From Reticulitermes speratus (Eukaryota; Arthropoda; Insecta; Blattodea; Rhinotermitidae): a stretch of 64,000 bases of DNA. Below the pieces are notes generated by a model. The model was not told the DNA's origin and did not search any database. It saw only the letters and a program-made list of their open reading frames with translations. Position numbers and translations under genes: made by a program. Positions 57,742-64,000 of the stretch are shown here, piece by piece. The stretch is taken from the NCBI GenBank assembly GCA_021186555.1, contig JAJKFL010000013.1, positions 17,291,243 to 17,355,242 of the forward strand, given 5' to 3'. How positions within the stretch are numbered: position 1 is the first letter of the stretch; every line of letters begins with the position of its first letter.

Positions 57742-57926
57742 CAATCGAACCCGGTTATAACGACTTCGGTTTATGCGACACCTCGTCTATAACGTCAAAT
57801 ATTCTGTGGTACTAATTAATTCCACACTGTTGACTGTAACATTATACTACTCGGTTAGAAAAACACCCGTTTATAACGACAAAATATACTCAGTCTCTTT
57901 CATGACGTTATAACCGAGTTCGAATG
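57742..57926. mobile_element. pogo-like miniature element 2
   Basis: The left end is CAATCGAACCCGGTTATAAC and the right end, reversed, is CATTCGAACTCGGTTATAAC, with TA on both sides (57740-57741, 57927-57928). TCTGTGGTACTAATTAATTC and CTACTCGGTTAGAAAAACAC are shared with the copy at 26093. It is non-coding. Confidence 0.87.
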
Positions 57927-57928
57927 TA

Positions 57929-58781
57929 TTTTAAGCGATGGCGGGGGAGAATATCAGTGAGGGCCCACGTTACGTAACCCTATTTTTCCCATAAGACGTT
58001 AGCGCAACCCAACACGACGTCACCACTCCCTGCTAACCCCCGCGTTATACAAGAGGTCACTGTACCACAGACTGAATTTTTTTCGCCAGCGCGGCATTTC
58101 GAACACGCGATCTCTTGCATAATGAAGTGTCTTGACGTCATACCTTCGAAGCGTACAGTGCAGTTTCTAACTAGCCAGTATAATTGATGCTGTGGTTGCA
58201 CATCTAATTATCTATTGAATTTGTAACGAGATGGAAGGTAATGAAATGCTGCAACTTGTCTCTGTATTTTGCCATTTTATCTAGTTTTCGTTGCAGTGTT
58301 ATTGTCTAGTGCGTACCGCAACAGACAAGATGACAAGATAATGGCACCTGAGTTGCATTAACTTTGTAAATACTATGATTAACCTGAACTGTAATTAAAG
58401 ATTCAGCTCGTACCGCTCAGTAAACACTTTGTCTCGGTTATGAAAATCAGTAAGTTAATGCTGCTTACGGAAGTAATCACTATTTTTGAGATACATACAA
58501 AAGACGTACGTATACTGCCTAACAAAGCCTAGCAACGCCACTGGTCGTCACTGTGCTAAAATACGAGTACAATGAATGTTGTAATATACGTAGATGTCAT
58601 TTGGCAGGGTTTGAGGTAAAATGCACCCAAAATGTACTAGGTTAAGGGACAGTATTAGAACAATATTTGGACCTACATTCCTGATGCTGAAAATATCCCC
58701 GGTTTAAATACGGGTAGATGTTTGAAGTAATTCTTAAAGGTCAAACAGATTTGTTTTGGGAGCGCGCTTAAAACAAAAAAA
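57929..58781. other. Intron DNA, nothing recognised
   Basis: No exon or repeat is seen. Confidence 0.35.
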
Positions 58782-58790
58782 GTTACATCA

Positions 58791-59061
58791 ATAAAGGTAA
58801 AGTTACCGCTCTGTACGTCCCGAAGGCGGCGTGAAGTGGCGTGGAGTATAGCCACAAGCATTCTTAACTTCACCGATGGCTGGACTTGAGTGGTCAGTTT
58901 CACGCCCCGGCCACTTTACCCCCGGGTAAAAAAGCCCCCTATGTCCACTGAATATGATGACTTGGTGGGCTTCAGAGCCGGTCTGGACACGTTGGAGAAG
59001 AGAAAAATTGTTACCGGTGCCGGATATCGAACCACGCTTAAAGCGATTGTGCTGTTCGACT
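58791..59061 (-). mobile_element. SINE family A copy 8
   Basis: On the plus strand: AAAGGTAAAGTTACC tail, GTGGAGTATAGCCACAAGC, CACGCCCCGGCCACTTTACC, GACTTGGTGGGCTTCAGAGC, CCGGTCTGGACACGTTGGAG and the head GCCGGATATCGAACCAC. Flanks GTTACATCA (58782-58790) and GATACATCA (59062-59070) agree at 8 of 9. Confidence 0.85.
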
Positions 59062-59109
59062 GATACATCACATCAGTGAAAACAATACAGTGCATGTGCA
59101 CTGCTGATG

Positions 59110-59130
59110 ACACACACACACACACACACA
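59110..59130. repeat. CA microsatellite
   Basis: About ten CA units. Confidence 0.95.
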
Positions 59131-59814
59131 AGTTGGAAATTCTTTTCCGTTAACCAATTTACTGAATACAGTTGATTTTAAATAGCAGTACCCCAATGTA
59201 TTGACCCGGCTTGGCCGTGTCTACATCTGAAAATTATTTTAACATGTTTCGACAGTCAGGTAACGTTCGGGTTTCATGGTGCTGCATATTTCGTCTCGTT
59301 TGGTGATGAGAATTGTTATATCTCGTCGTACAACAGATTTGTTCCTGTTTAGCGTATCAGTCTTTTGTTCGCATGTCTGGAAGGCGGAAATAACGCTTTG
59401 AAATCTGAACTGTACACGTAGCTCCCCCTCCCCCATTTTTTAAATGAAAGCTTTTGTAAAAGTGAATACGAACTTGGCATTTGGTTTGCTGTTATTATCA
59501 GAGCACGTCAGCGGTGACATCTGGCACATATTGCAGATTGGGTCATATTAATTTACGCACATTTTAGAGTGGCATGAATTAGAGCGCTTCAGAATTTGTT
59601 AGAGAACAAAGGTTTTTTAGATGTAGTAGTATAGTGGAAGGTAAGTAGGCCCTCAATTTCATGCATATGCTTCCGGTATGTACTTTAATGGTGGTACAAA
59701 TAATGTTCAGTTTTACCCCTCAGACACGTTGACAGTACACACGAGGAAATTGTGTGACCTGCTGTCGGTTGAAATATTATGAGTAGGCGTAATAATTAAT
59801 TGATCAGTTAATTG
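59131..59814. other. Intron DNA, nothing recognised
   Basis: No exon or repeat is seen. Confidence 0.35.
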
Positions 59815-59822
59815 CATGATAC

Positions 59823-60099
59823 CAAGGTCGGCCCGATACGTGGGTACTCCGGGCAGGCTAATAATTTGGTGCCCCCTTTAAACCAATATTCCTTAAATTT
59901 TTTCGGCCTAGGACAGGGCTGGCGAAACTTCTTGAGGGAGCGTGCCAAATTATGGCTAATTTTCGGAGAAGTTCTGTCACATGTGGAGACCCGAGTTTAC
60001 TAGCGCCATATTTCCGGTTATTCCAGTGACGGCTTAGAGCCCCTTGTAGATTGGCGCCCCGGCAGCTGCCCGGCTAGCCCGCTCCTTAGGCCGGCCCTG
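59823..60099. mobile_element. hAT-like element with GGCCGGCC ends
   Basis: The left end is CAAGGTCGGCCCGATACG; the right end, reversed, is CAGGGCCGGCCTAAGGAG. Both ends carry an inward CCGGGCAG block (CTCCGGGCAGGC at left, CAGCTGCCCGGC at right). Flanks CATGATAC (59815-59822) and CGTGAGAC (60100-60107) agree at 6 of 8. An internal CAGGGCTGGCGAAACTTC looks like another hAT terminus and may mark a nested remnant. Confidence 0.75.
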
Positions 60100-60193
60100 C
60101 GTGAGACAGAGTCCTTATTGATAAGCTTACAGTCGTGACTGTGGTCAAGAGATTCCCTGTCTTTTATAGAACCCGAAGATTCATTCGTTATCC

Positions 60194-60358
60194 CACGGGT
60201 ACCCAAATTTTTCAAAACTCTAGGAGCCAGTCATAATTCAAGGCGCCAGAATGGTAGCATCAAGGAAGTTCCGTACAGAGGCCCCACAAAGATTAGGCGC
60301 CAGCGTACAAAATTTAGTGGCCACGGCCACCTGGCTCCCCGGGATTTGTGCACCTATG
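60194..60358 (-). mobile_element. M1 hAT-like miniature element, perfect duplication
   Basis: It runs from CACGGGTACCCAAATTTTTC to GGGATTTGTGCACCTATG. The 8-bp duplication CGTTATCC (60186-60193 and 60359-60366) is perfect. Internal AATTCAAGGCGCCAGAATGG, GGAAGTTCCGTACAGAGGC and AGCGTACAAAATTTAGTGGC match the family. Confidence 0.93.
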
Positions 60359-60469
60359 CGTTATCCTGTTCGCAAGGGCCCGCCACAGGACCCAGTCCTG
60401 AACTAGTTGATTCCAGCCCACATTGTCGCTCGCACCATGTTTGTTAATATAATACTCGCATCTGCTGTT

Positions 60470-60690
60470 AGATACCGAGCAAGTTGGAAAGCTTCTGGCT
60501 TTTTTACTCGAGAGGTGCGCGTTTCGATCTCGGCCGAATGGGTTTCTTCAGCGCCTTTAGGCAACTGCTGACATAGCATCTCATATTAGGCCTCGGCCAC
60601 TTCCACACATTTGCTTATTGAACATCCTGCCATCTGACGCTATACGTTGTAGTCTGAGCTGCCGACAGTGTCGTTAAACAAGCCGCGGGT
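60470..60690 (+). mobile_element. SINE family D copy 2
   Basis: The weak head has B box GCGTTTCGATCTCGG. The 3' end GAGCTGCCGACAGTGTCGTT followed by AAACA matches the ends at 51097-51120 and 63106-63128. The middle (GGCCTCGGCCACTTCC) is not shared with family C. Confidence 0.6.
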
Positions 60691-61089
60691 ATGTAAATAA
60701 AATACGCATAGGCTTCCTAAGTGATACATCCCCTTTAATTTTTCCAACTGAAATTTTATATGCGTATATTTTCGTGGTGATACTTGCCCTGTCATTTCAT
60801 TATCTTTTGACTGCCCTGTAGGCGTGCTATTTGATGGCGAATACAAATTACGAAGCTCATGACTCTGCAGTGTTCTTTTCCTCTACGTTTCGCTCGTATC
60901 TGCATATTCTCCAGTATACTCGTATGTCTTAAGTCTAGGTGGTCTGCTTCCTTCAGGTTGTACGACAAAAATTTTGTAGGCATAGTCATTTTTGATCTGT
61001 CCGATGCGTGTTTTATGCTCTGCCCACCTTGTCTTTGTTTTGGCCACTCTACTAACAGATCTGTTTTAAGAGTACCAATTACGAATGTG

Positions 61090-61348
61090 CCGATCCCTAG
61101 TGGCCGTGCGGTCTAAGGCGTGGGTCTGCGGCCGCTCGCTTACTGGGATCGTGGGTTCGAATCCCACCGGGGGCATGGATGTCTATCTCTTGTGAGTGTT
61201 TGTGTTGTCAGGTAGAGGTCTCTGCGACCAGCTGGTCCCTCGTCCAGAGAGTCCTACCGAACGTGGTGTGTCTAAAGTATGTCACAGTGAAGCGTTGTAA
61301 AATGACGAGGCTAGCCCCTAAGGGCTGTCGAGCCATAGGGGGGGGGGG
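61090..61348 (+). mobile_element. SINE family B copy 4, perfect duplication
   Basis: A perfect 12-bp duplication ATTACGAATGTG (61078-61089 and 61349-61360) flanks it. The head CCGATCCCTAGTGGCCGTGC and GGTCTAAGGCGTGGGTCTGC has B box GGGTTCGAATCCC. The 3' end is GGGCTGTCGAGCCATA followed by eleven G where other copies have A. The G tail is unusual for this family. Confidence 0.92.
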
Positions 61349-61385
61349 ATTACGAATGTGGTCATTATCACATTATTCTTCTTTT

Positions 61386-61406
61386 CTTATTATTATTATT
61401 ATTATT
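61386..61406. repeat. TTA microsatellite
   Basis: Seven TAT/TTA units. Confidence 0.95.
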
Positions 61407-61471
61407 GGTGTATACAGACACAATTGACTTTCCAAACGAATTCGTAAGCCGTATGTTTACGTAGTTAGGTA

Positions 61472-61781
61472 TGAAGGTAAAGGCAGTGTTGACTCTGTGC
61501 ACGTTATGAAGGCATATGCGAGGGCGGAGGTGTAGCTTCTTTACTCAGTCTTAACCTCGGCGCTGGATGGAGACGATTGGTCAGCCTCACGTTCCGACCT
61601 CTTTACTCCGGGGGAAGGAGCCCACGGTATCAATTGAATAGAAGTATGTGTGGGACCAGAGGCTGTCTGGACGCTTTGGAAGTGGAGTAAAATTTCTTGC
61701 CCCTTCCGGGAATCGAACCACAGTTTCATGGTCATCTGGCCCGTAGCCTAATCACTATGCAAATTACTCTATTCTGGCTCC
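61472..61781 (-). mobile_element. SINE family A copy 9
   Basis: On the plus strand: AAGGTAAAGGCAG tail, GGGCGGAGGTGTAGCTTC, CTTAACCTCGGCGCTGGATG, CACGTTCCGACCTCTTTACT, GAGGCTGTCTGGACGCTTTG, then head pieces CGGGAATCGAACCACAG and GTAGCCTAATCACTATGC. It is diverged over its whole length; no target duplication was found. Confidence 0.82.
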
Positions 61782-62688
61782 ATGTCAAATATTAATGAAT
61801 CGAAAAATGCTTAAAACGGAAGTTAAATTCTTGGAAACCATAATATCTCATCCTACTTTGCTTTCGCTGTTCGTTTTGAATGAATTATTTATGAAGCATT
61901 GTTGGCAGGCATGATTTATTTATATCTTGAAGTTGTGTGTGAACATTTATGGGTTGACGATTACGTACACAGCGTCGTGGAGAAACTGGGGAATTGGAAC
62001 CCTGTACTTATCAAAATTGTGTTCTTACGTCGTACACATTTCCCAGTTTTTGTCCATGGAGACCCATTCAAGAGTTTCCTGCATTTACAACCAAATAGCT
62101 GTGCCCTTCGTGCTGTTTACAGTGCCTCTGATAAGTGATGTATGGATTCCTGACCCCTTACATGATCATCAGTTCAGTGAGGAATGGCGTGTGATACATG
62201 GGTTATCTAATGTGATCCTACATGAAGAGTTATGTTCACGTTGTTGGGTTTTCAGAATTGCCAGAACCGTCAGTCGAGAAGAGCTTGGAGTTGGCTTGCT
62301 GATGGCAAGTTTATTCCTTCTTTGAATAGGATAGCTTACACGTAGGTTCCTTGAGGTAACGATGGCAGATTGACCAAATAGCTGAGCGTAGATATGAACC
62401 AGGTAGTTTCCGGATACAAACATAGAGCTTTACTTTTACACCGATCCAACCAAAGGTCGCGGTCTAGTGTCTTTAGAATGCAGTGTCGTATATGCGAGAT
62501 TGCGGCTTCAGTTGCGGGCCCGGTGACCGGCTGCCCTGACTGAGGCTTTTTACTGGTTATCGTCAGGCCATCCAGGCAGATCCCGAGACAGTATATAAAA
62601 TCAGGCCACAACCAGTTCCTCACACACCCCTTGCAATTGATTATTCACGTATCGTATCATTCGATGCTGCAGAGTTACTAAAACCTAA
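61782..62688. other. Intron DNA, nothing firmly assigned
   Basis: Overlapping plus-strand frames at 61899-62325 carry no motif. The stretch 62480-62630 has a SINE-like look on the minus strand but too little to assign. Confidence 0.35.
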
Positions 62689-62880
62689 ATAGTTAAACGC
62701 ATTTTATCCTCGTCGTAAGCCACACGGATTCAATTCATCGTGTTGGTAACCCTTACAAAATTCATTTCATCCTGTTCACAGCCCTTACAAATTTAGTTTA
62801 TCCTTTTCGTAATTCATGCACGTGTAAGTCTTCCTGTCCGTGTGATCCCTACAGGTACAGTTCCTCATCTTATTGGTCTG
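62689..62880. repeat. Diverged minisatellite, unit 32 bp
   Basis: About six units with starts near 62689, 62721, 62753, 62785, 62817 and 62850. Shared features are an internal ATCCTN(T/G)TT(C/G) block, a TTCAT-like run and a CCC end (for example TTCATCGTGTTGGTAACCC and TTTCATCCTGTTCACAGCCC). Unit length is constant at 32 (once 33), while the sequence is much diverged. Confidence 0.7.
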
Positions 62881-62892
62881 TTATGTGGTGAA

Positions 62893-63135
62893 GATAATCG
62901 AAAGTCGTGGTCGAGTGGGTGGCCTTTCTACCTTGTGTTCGAAGACCCCGGTTTCAAATGTAGGCCCGGACACTTGCAATCGTGACAAGTTTTTTTTTGT
63001 TGTGCGGGCGTATGCCGGAGTAGTACCTCAGAATAGGCTACGACTGCTTTTCTCCCAAAAGCCATTAGATTTACTGGCAATCTTACTATTCGATACTGTG
63101 CTCTGAGCTACTGACAGCGTCGTTAAATGTACCGT
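62893..63135 (+). mobile_element. SINE family D copy 3
   Basis: The head-like GGTCGAGTGGGTGGCC precedes B-box-like CCGGTTTCAAATGTAGGC. The 3' end TGAGCTACTGACAGCGTCGT followed by TAAATGTACC matches the other D tails. It ends in TAAATA/AAGTAAGTAAAT-type simple sequence. Confidence 0.65.
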
Positions 63136-63794
63136 AAATGGATAACTGTAAATATGTAACTAAGTAAGTAAATAGTAACGCCCTGTCGTCACAGGCAGGT
63201 TGCTGCCGCTGAGTTGCGGCACTCTGTCCGACCCCATCCACTGCAGTCCTTCCCGCAACCGAGGCCCTGCCAGTAGCTTCGCTGCTTGCAGCTTCATCCA
63301 GGCATGCCATGCTTTTTCACTGCGGAAGGGTGGCGTTTTTCGGAGGGGATATGGCTTATGATTCGTAATGTTTGTATTTTATTGACACCTAAGCTCGCAC
63401 CAAATTTGATTCAACCCTTAAAACGGGAGGTTGTACGTTTTCATTCAGTCTTGGTTGTAGGTTTTGAACGGGAGAGGATAGGGTTGGTAAACAGCAAGTT
63501 CTTTCCTCCGAATTAGGTGGGGATTCGTAAGTTTCTGTGATGGTGTATGTGTGTGTGATTTTATTTTCCACAATGGACTGTAAACCAGTCGACTGATTTT
63601 AACCCTATGCAGTCCGAACATCGATCTTGTCTATCTTGGTATTATTGGAACCATAAAATGCAAGGTTTTGGCTTGAGAACCTCGAATTTGGAACCTTCAT
63701 TGACACCGTTCTTATGCAGACAGAACTTTAAATTTTTGTGACTGTACATGTTACTATAAAAATGTAACAACTAGGACGTATACTTCGTTGTTTG

Positions 63795-63887
63795 ATACCA
63801 GTAGCTCGTAAACCATTGTTGTTCGGTACCATTAGCTCGTAAACCATTGTTGTTCGGTACAATTAGCTCATAAACCGTTATAGTTAG
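63795..63887. repeat. Three-copy 31-bp tandem repeat
   Basis: Units at 63795-63825, 63826-63856 and 63857-63887 are built on GTACCATTAGCTCGTAAACC plus ATTGTTGTTCG. The first two differ at two bases, and the third at several more. No coding role is apparent. Confidence 0.92.
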
Positions 63888-64000
63888 GAATGTGAAGTAT
63901 GGTATGCTTAAACATTGTGTATTGTGTGTTTTTAACGGCACTGATAACGTTTGAATATTGCAAGGCTGTAAGTCCCCAAGCGGAACTGTGACAGCGATCA

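Larger units (their letters stand above)
5642..64000 (+). other. spen: spen intron 1, first 58 kb
   Basis: It starts with the donor GTATGT and I found no acceptor followed by the expected continuation of RRM1 (Tyr-Gly-Arg-Val...) on the plus strand. Sampled plus-strand lines have more T than A, and often more G than C (for example 5641-5700: A12 T17 G22 C9; 63901-63960: A15 T25 G14 C6), the bias expected for a transcribed strand. It is filled with the elements listed separately. That a single intron spans all of it is inference; an unseen short exon could exist. Confidence 0.65.

Overview
The window is eukaryotic and most likely from an insect with a large, repeat-rich genome. It has one recognisable protein-coding exon, which shares its first residues with the animal gene split ends (spen), ending in a consensus GT splice donor. 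Almost everything else is non-coding DNA full of short tRNA-headed SINEs, hAT-like and pogo-like non-autonomous DNA transposons, inverted-repeat elements and decayed LINE pieces. The mix and the style of the repeats (SINE tails in AAAGGT steps, abundant short hAT-like elements) remind me of cockroach/termite-like (polyneopteran) genomes. That placement is inference from memory and was not tested. There are no bacterial-style operons, rRNA genes, CRISPR arrays or convincing intact tRNA genes.

Layout. Bases 1-1978 are upstream flank: poor in CpG, with a LINE 3' end, a relic of a palindromic repeat and a decayed reverse-transcriptase C-terminus. At about 1.9-2.05 kb the sequence changes sharply to CpG-rich DNA and stays so. 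Bases 2.0-5.4 kb hold two SINEs and the presumed spen promoter side. Bases 5.41-5.64 kb hold a CRE-like site, three short upstream reading frames and spen coding exon 1 (5559-5641). From 5642 to the end of the window, more than 58 kb, I find no further spen exon. The plus strand is T-rich and often G-rich, as expected for a transcribed intron, so I read this stretch as the first part of spen intron 1.

The intron carries at least 20 SINE copies in five families (called A, B, C, D and F here, two of them counted upstream of the exon). It has eight full copies and one fragment of a hAT-like miniature element (called M1), many flanked by 8-bp duplications. There are also four other hAT-like elements, two pogo-like miniature elements with TA targets, five of the six copies of a palindromic repeat (called E), a 0.47-kb fold-back element at 27.6-28.1 kb, a broken Tc1/mariner-type transposase relic at 32.8-33.2 kb, and two minisatellites near the end. 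Several SINEs have clean 11-15 bp target-site duplications, so LINE-driven insertion has been active here.

There is no gene circuit to describe beyond spen, a nuclear RRM-SPOC transcriptional regulator. The items most worth a second look are the long CpG-rich first intron, the upstream reading frame overlapping the spen start, the M1 family, the modular relationships among the SINEs, and the large fold-back element. I found no evidence of an undescribed multi-gene system.
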